NCBI GenBank assembly: GCA_944990035.1
Contig: CALYLX010000150.1
Span: 372,001 to 436,000, forward strand
Length of the DNA stretch: 64,000 bases
From: Clitopilus passeckerianus
Lineage: Eukaryota; Basidiomycota; Agaricomycetes; Agaricales; Entolomataceae
Direction of reading: 5' to 3'
The number at the start of each line of letters is the position of its first letter. Position 1 is the stretch's first letter. This document shows positions 34,735 through 46,871 of the stretch, one piece after another. The notes beneath the pieces were generated by a model that was not told the origin of the DNA, did not search any database, and saw only the letters and a program-made list of their open reading frames with translations. The translations under genes were made by a program, and so were the position numbers.

Positions 34735-37316
34735 ATGCTCTCAGCGATCCTTCAAACCCTACTCCTAGCTGCTGTGACCTGGCTGAGCTGGCGCTTGGCA
34801 CGCCGCTATGTTTTAAAGAACGACTTGAAGAACGTTCCCGGACCTCCAGTCCGATCATTCTTCAAAGGTATAATTATTTGAGGGCCATCGTGCTCGGTAG
34901 AATGCTAATGACTCCTCCACAGGGAATTTCGATCAAGTATTCAACGTCAACGGCTGGGAGTTCAGCAAACGAATCCGTCGTGAATGTTCGACCAGGTTCT
35001 GCGTCTCCAATTCGCCGATTGCTGACGATTTCTTAGATGGAACGGTGGTCCGCATTGATGCAGCACTTGGCGTATGTGTCCCTTCCATCTAGCTGAGCCT
35101 CTTGTTAACATTGGCACGTCATAGGACACCCAACTTTATGTATCCGATCCTTTGGCGTTACACCATGTCGTTGTCAAGGTTGGTTTAGATAGGCAATGCT
35201 CCCTTCGATCTGCAAGTCAACTAATGTTCTTCAGGATCAAAACATTTACGAAGAGACATCCAACTTCATCCAGTCAGTGGCATACTCACCGATATCAGCG
35301 AAGTGATATTTAATTACACTCAGGTCAAATCGATTGTTCTTTGGACACGGTTTACTGGGTACATTAGGTAGGATATCCATCTCCCCTCTATCCCGTCCAT
35401 CTATTGACATGGATCAGGGGAACAACACCGAAAGCAAAGGAAGTTATTGATGCCCGTGTTCTCCATAGCTCACATGCGCGACATGGGTGAGTACCTAAAA
35501 TTCGGCAAAGGGTATAGCTGACGTACACTGTAGTTCCTATCTTCTGTGATGTTATTCACAAGGTATGAGTGTCCCTCGCCGGTTACAAGCACATCCCTTA
35601 TTATTTATTGCGTTCAGCTTGAAGACGCCATAGCCAAGCAAGTTCAGGATGGTCCGAAAGAGGTAGGTACACTTTTGATGTTCTTCTACCTGTTTTCCCG
35701 ACCAGATTAAGATCGATTTGGCCCGCTGGATGGCCCGTACTGCACTTGAACTAATTGGCCAAAGCGGCCTCGGGTGGTCCTTCGACTCGCTTGAAGATGA
35801 GATCGACTCACACCCCTACAGTCAATCTGTCAAGCAACTCATGTGAGCGTATTACTACTATCTCTTGATGACACAGGACTGAATGTACATTAGTCCGGCC
35901 TCTTTCCCACTGTTATTCATCCGCACCTATTTCCTTTCTACCTTGGTCAAGATCGGTACTCCGAGATTTAGACGCTTCGTCGTCGACTGCTTGCCCTTCT
36001 ACTCCAACCTCAGAAGGGTTCGAGATATTGTCAACATTATTGAGAACACATCAATAGAAATATACGAGGCGAAGAAGAAGGCTATCCAAGAAGGCGACGA
36101 AGCTGTGGAAGCCCAGGTTGGAGCTGGCAAAGATATCCTGAGTATTTTAAGTATGTATTTACCCTCCAAGTCTGTCCGTTTCGGCCCTAATCTGATACAG
36201 TGCGGGCAAATATGGAAGCCGCGGAAGAAGATAAGCTTCCCGAATCCGAAGTTTTGGCACAGGTGAGTTTTGTTACTTCCTAATGGCGCTTGCTTTAAAT
36301 TTTCATGTTACAGCTATCGTTCGTCTCGTTCGATCCCTGATTTTGAGCATTCTAAGAGCTAAAATTTGACCAGAACCTTTACATTTGCCGCAATGGATAC
36401 GACGTCGAACGCCCTATCTCGCATCCTTCACCTGCTCTCGATGCATCCTGATGTCCAAGAGAAAGTACGAGAGGAGGTCAGGGCGGCGGCGAAGGATGGT
36501 GATTTGACATACGACCAGCTAAATGCGTTGTCATACCTGGATGCTGTCTGCCGGGAAACCCTCCGCCTGTACGTCTCTTTTTTGCCTTGCAAATCCCCTG
36601 ACCGATACCAATATTACCAGATTTCCTCCCGTTCCTCAAGTACAAAGAACGTAAGTCATATTAGTCTTCATCGCAAGGCCATAGTTCATATTTTGCCTTG
36701 CAGCACTCGCGCCCAAGTTATCATGCCTCTGTCAACTCCCATCCGAGGCGTAGATGGCCGGGAGATGGCAGAGATCGTCGTTCCTAATAATACAAATATA
36801 ATCGTTTCAATTATCAACGCCAATCGGGATCCTGACCTCTGGGGCCCTGACTCTTTCGAGTGGAAGCCTGAGCGATGGCTTGGTGCCCCTCCAGAGAGCG
36901 TTGTTAATGCCCACATGCCAGGTGTTTACTCCCATCTGTGAGCTTCCTGTTGTACGTGTCAGCCTGTCCGCCACATCTAACTTTTTCATAGTATGACCTT
37001 CCTCGGCGGCGGACGGTCCTGCATGTGAGTGTCCCCCTCATGACTTGAGTTCGTGAGCCATTGACATATGCCGGTGTTATAGCGGATTCAAATTCTCCCA
37101 ATTGGAGATGAGTAAGTCTAGGCCCTTTCGGCTGTTTGCCTAAATTTGATTGACTCTGGGCGTTACAGAGGTTGTTCTGTGCGTGCTTTTGGCTAGATTC
37201 AAGTTCTCGCCCCCGAAGACGAGGAAATCTTTTGGGAGATGTCCAACATTGCCCAGCCTACTGTCAAAGGCGTCCCAGGAATTCCTTCTTTGCCTTTGGT
37301 AGTCGAGGCTGTATAA
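34735..37316 (+). CDS. Cytochrome P450 monooxygenase B, with a C-terminal frameshift
   Basis: Closely related to P450 A and C. N-terminal anchor MLSAILQTLLLAAVTWLSW, hinge NVPGPPVRSF, then VVRIDAALGDTQLYVSDPLAL, GEQHRKQRKLLMPVFS, ALELIGQSGLGWSFDSL, I-helix FAAMDTTSNALSR, K-helix CRETLRL, FEWKPERWLG, and haem loop FLGGGRSCIGFKFSQLEMK. A 5-nt exon (36314-36318) is needed to join VLAQ to STFTFAA. After ARFKFSP the frame must shift by one base at a C5 run (37210-37214) to reach EDEEIFWEMSNIAQPTVKG and the stop at 37314-37316. Without it the final 40 residues are replaced. The acetate kinase start follows only 95 bp downstream. Substrate unknown. Confidence 0.85.
36314..36318 (+). other. 5-nt micro-exon of P450 B
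   Basis: CAG|CTATC|GTTCGT, between introns 36263-36313 (51 bp) and 36319-36373 (55 bp). Inclusion gives AQLSTFTFAAMDTT in frame. Confidence 0.75.
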
Positions 37317-37411
37317 AGTAGAGGTCTAGCTCGCTGACGTCATAATCCATTTGCTGTATATTACGTTCGCTCTTCTGAATTCGATATGTTCTCGTTCCAC
37401 CTGGTTTTGCC

Positions 37412-38856
37412 ATGGCACTCATCCTTTCTGTGAACGCGGGGTCCTCTTCTCTCAAAATTTCTGTGTACAGTCGCTATGCGTCCGCTGATCATCCTGTTAA
37501 ACTCGGATTGACTTCGAATGTATCCAATATCTCAGCTCCTCCTGCTGTCTTCTCCTTCGATGGCAAGGAGGAAACCGTCCCAGAGGGCAAGATATCAGAT
37601 CACTCATCTGCTTTTTCCCACTTCCTAACACGGCTTGGTGATCAAAAGCGCGACCAAATCTCGTTTATCTGCCATCGTGTCGTTCATGGTGGTGACTATC
37701 TGGACAGGGTCTTCATTACGGACGAATCCTATCATCATATAGAGACACTGTCAGATCTCGCGCCGTTACACAATGGAGCTGCGCTCTCTGTCATCAAAGC
37801 TTGCCTGAAACAGCTTCCAACATCCAAATCCATTGCGTACTTTGATACATCGTTTCACCGGTCGATTCCACCCCACATAGCTTCTTACGCAATAGATCAA
37901 ACCATTGCCAAAGAAAAAGGCCTAAAGAAGTATGGATTTCATGGCCTCAGCTGTTGGTTTCATCGTTTTGAGGAGCCGTATCGATGCCAATTAATCCCGA
38001 TCTTCCACAGATGCATTCATTTTGCGAGCTGTGTCGCAATTTCTCAGTAAACCACCTTCTGCACTAAACTTGATCGTGTTGCATCTTGGATCGGGGGCCT
38101 CTGTTTGTGCAATCCGCGAGGGAAAGTCGCTTGATACCTCCATGGGCCTTACACCCCTTAATGGCCTTCCTGGCGCGACCCGTTCAGGAGCAATCGATCC
38201 CAGTTTGATATTCCACTACACCAATAAAGCTGGGAAAATAAAGCATGACCCTAACATGGCTATCAATCTCCACGTTACCGAGGTGAGCTCTCAAAACAAC
38301 ATTATTTCCAGTTATTAGGTTTAAAATTTCCCGTTGGAATTCCAGGCCGAAGATATTCTGAATCGTAAGTCAGGGTGGAAGGCGCTGACGGGTACAACCG
38401 ACTTTCGCGTGGTGACCGAACGTGCCAAAGTCACTGCCTCGACACAAGAGGTTGAGGATGAGATGGATCCATACACTCTCGCCTTCCACCTATTCGTCGA
38501 TCGGATCATAGACTTTGTCGGCGCGTATTTCCTCAAGCTTAATGGACGAGTGGACGCTTTGGTATTTTCGGGGGATTGGAGAGAAGAGCAAGGAGTTGAG
38601 ATCCGTGGTCGGGGAGAAAGTGGGTTGTTTGGGCTTTAATCCAGTGAACAGGAACAGGAATGGCCATTTGGGAGATGGCCAAGTCATTGACATCAGTGAA
38701 GAAGGCCACGGTGATACCAGGCGGATTCTCGTATGCCAGACAGACGAACAGGTGAGTGGTTGCTGCTGTTTCAGAAGAGCATTGCTGACTGCTGGATGAC
38801 AGGTGGAGATGGCTCGTGCATGTTCCCTCGACCGGGAGTTCTGGTCAGACGACTGA
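37412..38856 (+). CDS. ACK: Acetate kinase, one-base frameshift in exon 3
   Basis: Interconverts acetyl phosphate plus ADP and acetate plus ATP; in fungi it works with phosphoketolase, which is encoded at 50040-52876. Exons 37412-37952, 38011-38282, 38346-38751, 38803-38856. Signatures: [16 protein letters not shown] (signature 1), [39 protein letters not shown] across the first intron, [12 protein letters not shown], and [22 protein letters not shown]. In exon 3 the frame reads DALVFSGD and must slip by one base at a G5 run (38570-38574) to recover (GG)[20 protein letters not shown] and the rest. Splicing cannot fix this because no plausible intron is present. It is therefore either a recent lesion or a consensus error; everything else, including the end DREFWSDD, is intact. 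Confidence 0.88.
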
Positions 38857-38994
38857 TGAGGAAAGGGGAAAGTAATACATAGTATCAGAATCAGTACAAA
38901 ACTGACTGTAAATTAGATAGATTAATTGAGAGGACTATAGATATAGCGAACTGAATTTTGAATGGGGAAAATGAAACCCATGAGTTAGGACTTC

Positions 38995-39783
38995 GGCACA
39001 GGGTTGAAGTTGTCATCATCCCGTGCTCTCCTCAGCTTCTCTAAATAGAGAAAGGCGACCACTGTTTCGTCTACGAGTCCCCCATTGACGAGGCTGGAGT
39101 TCAAGACCAGGCGAGACCGGGGACGGCTAGTCGGCCGACTGCTATCCTGGTTTCCCGAGGACGACCTCGTCAGGTCGTCGTTTGTCGACGCAGAATTTGC
39201 GGAATAAAACTTGGCGGATGGGTCAGACGAACCCTCTGGAGAATATAACTGAGTAAAATAGTGAGGTTTTGGTATGGTTCAGAAGGTTAGGCTACTGACT
39301 TCCAGCGACAAGCCAGGCCCGAAGCCTTTCCACTTAAAACCCTTGCGATCCGGATGTTTATATGTGACTGTTCTATCATAGGCAACGAGGTTGAGTCATG
39401 GTAGTGGCCTGAGACTAGGGTTGATCAATGTGTAACGTACTCTTTGAACGGGATGAGGCTACGCTTGAGCCAGTTATTCGCGGGCATAGTTACCAAGTCG
39501 GTCCCCTCCGATGAGCCTGCAATGTTGGGCACAAGCGATACGATATCGCTTGAGAACATGTCTTTCCATTCAAAGTGTGCGAGTATTTCTCCGGACCCCG
39601 TTTGACAGTGGTGACGGTAGACTTCTTTGAAGATCCTTCCTGACGAAGAACATCCGTCTCGACGATATACCGCAGCTGGCTCGACGAACTCTCGTATAGT
39701 TTAGTGGAGCATGGATTGTCGGGATAAAAAACGAGGAAAAGAGGCGATCCTTCGGCTGAAATTTGGACTGACGATTCGGCCAT
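38995..39783 (-). CDS. DUF6593-like protein, apparent one-base frameshift
   Basis: Starts MAESSVQISAEGSP at 39783. Conserved pieces: LRYIVETDVL, STVTTVKRGP, then in the next frame EILAHFEWKDMFSSDIVSL, a join over an intron near 39390-39445 giving KETVTYKHPDRKGFKWKGFGPGLSLE, then after a second intron (about 39243-39300) LYSPEGSSDPSAKFYS. The C-terminus has DETVVVAFLYLEKLRRARDDD, the family's hallmark hydrophobic strand. The frame offset lies at CTCCGG (39589-39594), where one base seems missing. Function unknown. Convergent with acetate kinase (138 bp between stops). Compare the broken locus at 33060-33760. Confidence 0.72.
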
Positions 39784-40722
39784 CTTGTGTATGCCTAAAT
39801 ACGGGAGAACTGGGTGAGGGAATGGAGAGGTCTCAAGAGTGAGCTTGTGTGTGCCCCCTGTCTGAGAAAGCCTAGATAATAGCAAGGGTGGTTTGGTGGG
39901 GGGTGGCGACGTCGTGAACAGGAGAGAATGTGGAAGCGAAGAGCAGTTTCCAGGATTACAAGTCAGATCGTTTTTATACCGCGGAGCAATCATGGCAAAG
40001 TGCTTGTGTTCCTCAGTCCACGTTTGAAGCCGTTTAACCGGTGGTTGTTTGATGAATAAACGACATGCATTGCACAGACGTGCGCAATAAAGATCATGCA
40101 GTGACCAGATCTTCGCACCTGCTGGAGATCATATATCATACAAGACACAAGAACAGAACGTGTCAGCGGAGATAAAGCTTTTAGGCTGATTGCACTATAC
40201 CAAGAAAGAAATTAAGATCCCATTATTCTCTACTTGGAGCTGGGAACGGGCTACGGTTGCTGCCCTGAGAGATAACACCGATCGGGGATCGGTCCGATAC
40301 ATTGATCCGTCTGCGGGTTGTAGCCTTGGCGATGATCCCTGCCTGGCCCGCCCTGGTGACTCGGACAACTTTTGGTAACCTTTGACTCCTGGGCAATTTT
40401 GCGCGTTCGCGTCGGTCTCATTCGGTCAATCCTGTCTCCCGGTAAGTATCCCTGAATAAATCCTCGGTCCATTGTATCAGTATGTATCAGTTTTCTGCAC
40501 GAATTTGCCACCTGCTTTCCAACTTCAAACACCAACAAATTCGAATACGTGTTACTTTAATTTCGTCCAGTTGAGGGAATACCAGAGTGAGTTCACGCCA
40601 GGAAGTTTACGCCGGGAAGTTCTATGTTCACCGAGGTCACATCAGGGTGGTGGAGGGAACCGTAAGGGTGCAAAAGATAGATGGGTCAATTGATATACGT
40701 GAATACAAGTGTTCAACCGAAA
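39784..40722. other. Intergenic upstream of the DUF6593 gene
   Basis: 5' flank of the DUF6593 gene and 3' flank of P450 C. Nothing else recognised. Confidence 0.4.
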
Positions 40723-43300
40723 TTAGATGGCCTCGACCAGGAGAGGCAAGCTTGGAATACCAGGTCTACCTTTCACAGTTGGTTGAATGAGATTGCTAAA
40801 CTCCCACACAATTTCCTCCTTTCCCACAGAAAATCTGAATTTTGGAACCAACACCGCGAGGACAGTTTCTGTTGGATGGAGGTCAGTAGGCCACGAGTTA
40901 AATTGGTCTCTCACTCACTCATTTCCAATTGAGAAAATTTGAATCCTCTAGGAAACCAAGAGTAAATAGAACTACACACCTGGTCGAAGACGTTATGGCT
41001 ACTCACATGCAAGCTCGCCCGCCGCCGAGGAAGGTCATTCTAGGGCAATGTCAGAATGGGCAAATGTTTGGAGACCGCGCTGTACTCACAAATGGGAGTA
41101 AACTCCTGGCATATGAGCATCAACAACACTCGTCGGTGCAGGTGTCAACCACCTTTCGGGCTTCCATTCATATGAGTCAGGACCCCACAGCGCTGGGTCA
41201 CGGTTGGCGTTTATGATAGAAACGATGACGTTCGTATTGTTCGGGATCGTGAGTTCGCTCATTTCTCTGCCGTCGATGCCCTTGACGGGTGTAGAAAGAG
41301 GCAGGACAACCTCCGAGCGAGTCCTGCAGGGCGTTTTTGAACAGTGTAAGTGGCTGAAACCAAGTGGGACACCTACGTTCGTGAAACTTGAGGTACTGGG
41401 GGATGCCTAATGAACTGTGAGCCTATGCACAGGCAGCAAAAGGAACGAGCCTACAGCCCCAATGTCTCTCGGCAGATCGCATCCATGTAAGGAAGGTTGC
41501 TGAGTTGATCGTAAGGTAAGTCCTCGCCATCCCTCTCCTCCCTAGCATCCGTGAGCTCCTTGCGCAGCCGCTCTTGTACATCTTGATGAGCGGCTAAGAG
41601 GTGCATAATGCGAGAGAGGGCATTTGAAGTAGTATCCATCGCCGCAAAGGTAAACGACCTGCAGAAAATTCAGTCCAAAAGGAGAGCCCATTTTAGGAAC
41701 CCCGTGACATACGAGAGCTAAGGAGCGAAAATATTAGAACTACGAATACTAGAACTGAATCAGGAAGAGACGTACCTGCCCTAGAACCTCGGCTTCCGAT
41801 AGTCTGTCTTGCTCTGAGGCTTCCATATTCGCTCGCACTATACGGACGTTGAGTTCCAATCCAGGGGGCTCGAAGAGGAAACATACTAAGGATGCTGATA
41901 ATATCATTCCCAGCACCGACTTGCTTTGCTACCGCCTCATCTCCCTCTCTAAACGCTTTCTTCTTCGCCTCGAATATCTCGACGGAGGTGTTGTGAATGA
42001 CGTCGATGATGTTCTTGAGCCTCTGCAAGTTTTTCATGAACGTCAGCCTATCTACAACCCATCGTCGGAAACTTGGGGACCCGATCTTGATCAAAGTAGA
42101 GAGGAAGTAGGTGCGTTCAAATTGCATAGGGAAAGAAGCTGGTCTGTGGAGGTGTCAGTACCTTGCTTGATTGCTGAGGAAGACGGCTTGATGATGCTGA
42201 CACAAGTTGTTTGACCGAGCCACAGAAGGGGTGCTCCTCTTGATCGTCGGCGAGAGAATCAAAACTCCATCCGAGGCCGCTCTGCCCGATGAGCTCAAGT
42301 GCAGTACGAGCCATCCATGCTGTCACGTCGATCTACGGGAGAGTTAACTTCATCGGCGCGGCAGCGAATTGTGCGCCTACCTCCTGAAGACCATCAATGA
42401 CATTCTTCGCAAAAGTGCCTTGCAGCTATGAGGAGCTGTTAGTAGGGATCAACTGTTGACTAGGATTCACCAACCCTATTGGCAACATCATAGAAAATCG
42501 GCACTAGTTAGGCACCTTACTCAGCATGTAAACAGGGACAAGACTTGAAGGATATGACCATACCCATTTCTCGCATGTGGGCGATTGAAAAGACCGGGTT
42601 GAGCATCTTCCTTTGCTTACGGTGCTGTTCTCCTGTTCGTCGCACATAGCTTAGCTCAGTTGTGTAGCTCAGTAGGATCGCATGCCCACCTAATGTGCTG
42701 AGCAAGCCTTTGCCAAAGAACATAGAGTTAGATCTGAATTGTAATTGAAGTTAGTCTTCGATGAGAATGGGCGACCACTAACGCAATGAAACCTGAGGTT
42801 TCTTCATAGATGTGCTGATCCTGTGGCGACGTCAACGTACTGGAACAGCCTTCACAGTGCGAAGCCAACCTTGACCACGATGTAATGCATAGCCAAGGGA
42901 TCGAAGACGTAAAGTTGCATATCCTATTCTAGCATTAGCCTTCGTCCCGTCTCAAGATATTCAAAAGACATGCCCCAAGAAATGCTTCAATACGAGCGAC
43001 CCTCCCGTCTGGTAGATTTCCGTACGTACTCACTGGGAAAGATGGCTGACGCACATTGGTGACTGAGCTTCCTCGCAAAGTCCCAGCCAGCTGAGTTGAA
43101 GACCTCGCCAAAATTACCTAACGACGTCAGAGGTATGTTGTCAATGAGAAGATAGATAAGGAGATACCTTTGATGAAAGAGCGAGAGCGGGGACCAGGGA
43201 CATTCCTGAGGTCGTTTTTGCCAACAAAACGGCGTAACCATCGCCAGACGAGCCAAGACGCAGGGCAGATAGATAGAAGCAGTAGCAAGTAAGTCGGCAT
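40723..43300 (-). CDS. Cytochrome P450 monooxygenase C
   Basis: Third member of the same P450 family. Start MPTYLLLLLSICPASWLVW at 43300 (membrane anchor), hinge NVPGPRSRSF, GEQHRKQRKMLNPVFS, MARTALELIGQSGLGWSFDSL, RTYFLSTLIKIGSPSFRRWVV, I-helix FAAMDTTSNALSR, K-helix CRETLGL (the last Arg-type residue is Gly here), and haem loop FLGGGRACM joined by splicing to GFKFSQLEM. The end reads EFSNLIQPTVKGRPGIPSLPL. A 5-nt exon (41713-41717) is required for frame. No lesion found. A TATA-like box lies 44-50 bp upstream. Substrate unknown. Confidence 0.9.
41713..41717 (-). other. 5-nt micro-exon of P450 C
   Basis: Minus strand TAG|CTCTC|GTATGT, between introns 41718-41775 (58 bp) and 41660-41712 (53 bp); gives GQLSSFTFAAMDTT. 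Confidence 0.75.
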
Positions 43301-43343
43301 TTGGAAATCCTTTTTCTGAAGGGAGGCTGACTCCCTGGCGGGA

Positions 43344-43350
43344 ATTTATA
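43344..43350 (-). promoter_or_regulatory. TATA-like box of P450 C
   Basis: TATAAAT on the minus strand, 44-50 bp upstream of the ATG at 43300. Confidence 0.5.
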
Positions 43351-43964
43351 TCTCTAGGAAGGTTTGCATGTGAGCCACTCCAGTCACAATCTCCACGCTT
43401 GAAGCTTCCGATACCAACCGGACAAAGAATGTTGTACTCCTCGGCATGACACATTGAAATTCACGATGATTCCTGCGAGAATAGACGTTTCGTCAGATAA
43501 TATTAGGTTCAGAAGCCATCACTAGGAGGCCGATGTCACTTGAGTAGTCAGGCGATCAGGGGCAACGCTGCTCATCACGGACACAAGCCTGAGAAGGATA
43601 CAATTGAATGTGGGTGCTCCAAGGCTTCTCTAGGCGTTGTCTCTTGATTCAGGGAATGCTCCATCCAGCGGGATACGAAAGGGTTCGCGTCTGTCCAAGA
43701 GCCTTTATGCCGAACAGATTTATAAAGTGGATATGACTGACACTTTCTGACAGGCCTGACGCACCCCAAGAGCATTGTATGGCGTAGAATGGCGGCCAGA
43801 GACTCCAGTTCCATGTGGTTGTGGTCAACACATCTCAGAACTTCTCCGGAAAGGAAGTCGAAAAAGAATTGTATGTCACGGTTGGCGTCAGTAGTGGCAT
43901 GTGCATCAAGTATCTGTTTGCGTTTGTATACACATACTCTATTATCACAACGCCGAGCTCTATG

Positions 43965-44600
43965 CACTCCGGATTGTGATGGGTGTTTCCCGAGGAAAAT
44001 GGGCGAGGAATAGTTATTCGTTTTTCTCGTGCACATTTTTACGTAGGAAAGATTATAGATGTATCCAGGAGAAAAGTTATGAAAACTTTTGAAATGTTTC
44101 CTATGGTATTCTGCTCAAGAAACTTGTATCGTTTTTGTTGTGGAAACCCTTCAGAGAAATTTTGAGTGTTTCTGGTCAAAAAAGGTTAAGTTTTCTGTCC
44201 AATAAATTCAATGGAAACATATATCTTCGGACATTTCTAGGCAAAAAACTTATCATGTAGCCAATTTCTTGCATGTTTCCGGAGTAAACATGGTAAATTT
44301 CGAAAACATGTTTTGTTTTTGCTATGGAAATACCCTAAGATGAATGTTTCTGATGAGATGATCAGACGAAAAACTTAACCTCTTTTGGATAGAAACATCC
44401 AAAACTTCTCTGAAGAGATTCCGAGAGAAAAACAACACAAGTTTCTTGGGCGTCGTACCGTAGGAAACATTTCAAAAGTTTTCATCATTTTTCTCCTCGA
44501 TACACCTATAATCTTTCCTACATAAAAATGCGCACGAGATAAACAAATAACTTTTCCCAGCCCGTTTTTCCTCAGGAAACATGGATCACACCCTGGAGTG
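43965..44600. repeat. Long imperfect palindrome, MITE or foldback-like element
   Basis: Left arm 43965 to about 44203 and right arm about 44360-44600 are reverse complements at roughly 80-85% by eye, over about 240 bp, with a 150-bp AT-rich loop. Matching blocks include CACTCC at both outer ends, GTAGGAAAGATTATAG (44044-44059) against CTATAATCTTTCCTAC (44508-44523), and ATGAAAACTTTTGAAATGTT in the left arm against its complement in the right. ATG flanks both outer ends (43962-43964 and 44601-44603) and could be a 3-bp target duplication. No transposase. A non-autonomous element or source of hairpin RNA is inferred. Confidence 0.75.
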
Positions 44601-45082
44601 ATGCCGACGTCTTTTGACTACTTTACCAACGTGGGCCCTCGAATCTCCCCACAAGTACGCTGGGCACGCCGATCTGTCCTAGGCTGATAGTCAGTCAGAT
44701 AAAGCTTGCGTACGAAGAAAAAGTTCGGTGATCTTGAAATTGAAAGAGTAATATAGATCCAATGCACCTGGCAGTGCATGGCGAAGGGAAGAGCCACCGA
44801 AGGCCACTGTGTTGAAGAAAACAGTAGCGATGCCTTAAGCCATATACTGGTATTGGTGCTATCTGGTTTGCCTGAAGCTCACCCCATCATGTTCAGCGAA
44901 TAATTGTATTTAATTCAAGATTTACTGGCTTGAAAGGTGATCCCCGTTTGGAAGTGCAAGGCGGAAGAAGCGTAGCATCAGCTTGAGCCCAGGTCAAGCT
45001 CCCTCAATCATAATGCTTACTTTCGACATCCGGCGACGAGTTCACTGCTTACCACGTCCATAAGGACTCCCAACCCCTAGAA

Positions 45083-46871
45083 ATGAGACAAAGCTCAGAA
45101 TTGCCTGTCGAAGAGCTGCTTCTCACCGTGTTTAACGTGAGTGTAGTCATTGCGAACCCAGTCACTGTGTAGCACCAACATCTACAAATTTGTCACTCTG
45201 TCGATATCGATTCTGATGTGCTTGAACAGTCCATCCTCGAGGTTTCTATCGTATGCATAGCTGGATTTGTTCTTGCGGGCCAAGGTGTATTGGATAAGCG
45301 GATGCAGAAGGTGCGTATTTGACACGTATCGGGCATATGGCAAACCTGATCGCTGTCGAAAACCTAGCAACTCAATAGATTGAACATCACCCTCTTCACC
45401 CCCTGCCTATTGCTCTCCAAAGTAGCTCTCAGTCTTTCGCCATGTGTGTTGTCTACTCTCCGACCCTCGACTCATGTATTGATAATTCCCTACCAGCGAA
45501 AATACGAGAGTTATGGATCGTTCCTATCTTCTGGGCTATCATCACAGCCGTGTCCATGGCCTCCGCTTATTCTCTTGGAATAGGATTCAAGCTGAATAGG
45601 ATGCATCGCAACTTTGCCATGGCAGCCGCCATGTTTATGAATTCGAATTCTCTTCCTGTGGCCCTGATGCAGTCACTCGTACTGTCGGTACAAGGCTTGA
45701 AATGGGGACCTGATGATACTGGGGATGCGATGGTCGGTAGAGCGTTGAGTTATCTCGTAATCGCATATGCTCTTGGCATGGTCGTAAGTTGATTTGCACT
45801 CCACAGTTAAGGTAGCTAAGCTGATAGATTCCTGCGTATGTATTTAGCTTCGTTGGTCCTTTGGTGTCCGTCTACTCTCTCTTCCGGCATCCGAAATCTC
45901 CCCAAGAGGGGAGACACCATTATTGGTCGAGCCTGATTATAGCGATGGACTAAGCGAAAGGGAGGACGAAGACATGCCGCTCCCTAGCGCGCACTTTACC
46001 GCATCCTCCACCCACGGCCGTACTCCCTCTGGCCGAACAACTGGCCGTTACACACTCTCACATTCTCTATTGGGCTGGACGAAGCATCTCTTAGTCTCAA
46101 CTCATGCTGCATTGAAAGATATTATGACCCCACCGCTCTTTGCTGCAATAGTATCGATACTTATTGCTTTGATTCCTCCCTTGCAGAATTTGTTTGCCTA
46201 CCACATGCATCCAGTCAAGAGGGCGGTGTCAGGGGCAGGGAATTGTAGCATTCCATGTACATTGCTCGTCCTGGGGGCTTATTTTCGCGAACTCCCCAAA
46301 GAACCAACAAAACAACCACTCCAAAATCAGGAGGAAGCACAAGACCTCACTACATTTTCGATTGAGGGACAGGACAGTTCATCCTCAAGATCCAACGGAT
46401 CCCTTTTTTCAACTCTTAAGAAGTTGATACTCCTCCGTCAACAAACATCTATACCTAGGTGGATGCAAGCTGATCCAGATGAGGTGAAACTGGAGAAGAG
46501 AGACGAAACCAAAGCGGTCTCGATCGCCATCCTATCAAGAATGCTAGTAGCCCCTCTACTATTGATGCCCATTATCATCTGGTGCGCTAGAGTAAGGTGG
46601 CAAGAAGTGTTCGAGGAGTAAGCCATGTTCTTTTGCTGATGTCAAATATAGCATACTAACTGGGGATACTTTCAGCCCAGTTTTTGTTGTCACCAACATC
46701 CTTCTTGTATCCTCTCCATCGGCTGTGACTCTGGCTCAACTGACTTCGGCCGCATCAGGAGATACTTTTGAACGCCTGATCAGTCGAACAATATTCTGGT
46801 CGTACTGCATCGTGACGCCCCTTGCGACAATCTTCTACCTTGTCTTAGGCTTAAGCTTGACTAGAATATGA
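45083..46871 (+). CDS. PIN-like auxin efflux carrier family membrane transporter (487 aa)
   Basis: Six exons join in frame: 45083-45136, 45230-45310, 45368-45443, 45497-45783, 45848-46617, 46676-46871. The N-terminal membrane block shows SILEVSIVCIAGFVLAGQG, QLNRLNITLFTPCLLLSKVA, then ELWIVPIFWAIITAVSMASA and MNSNSLPVALMQSLVLSV. A long cytosolic loop (about residues 195-400, acidic and Ser-rich with SEREDED) holds a central pair of spans beginning DIMTPPLFAAIVSILIALIPPLQNLF. The last spans follow the final intron (VFVVTNILLVSSPSAVTLAQL), ending in a hydrophobic tail. This two-bundle layout matches fungal auxin-efflux-like proteins (Ecm3 group), usually in the ER or plasma membrane; the substrate is unknown. 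Confidence 0.88.

Larger units (their letters stand above)
43301..45082. other. Intergenic, 1.8 kb, holding a large palindrome
   Basis: Apart from the inverted repeat at 43965-44600 and the promoter of P450 C, no coding sequence is supportable. Open frames inside the palindrome (both strands) are AT-rich by-products of the repeat. Confidence 0.45.

Noticed and set aside
23342..43300. The three P450s with transporter and other enzymes as one secondary-metabolite cluster
   Set aside because: No backbone enzyme (PKS, NRPS, terpene cyclase) is present, and the genes between (SEM1, pectate lyase, acetate kinase) are unrelated to such a cluster.
43575..44165. Open frames on both strands overlapping the left palindrome arm
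   Set aside because: They follow the inverted repeat's composition (AT-rich, Phe/Lys-rich) and change frame in the other arm.
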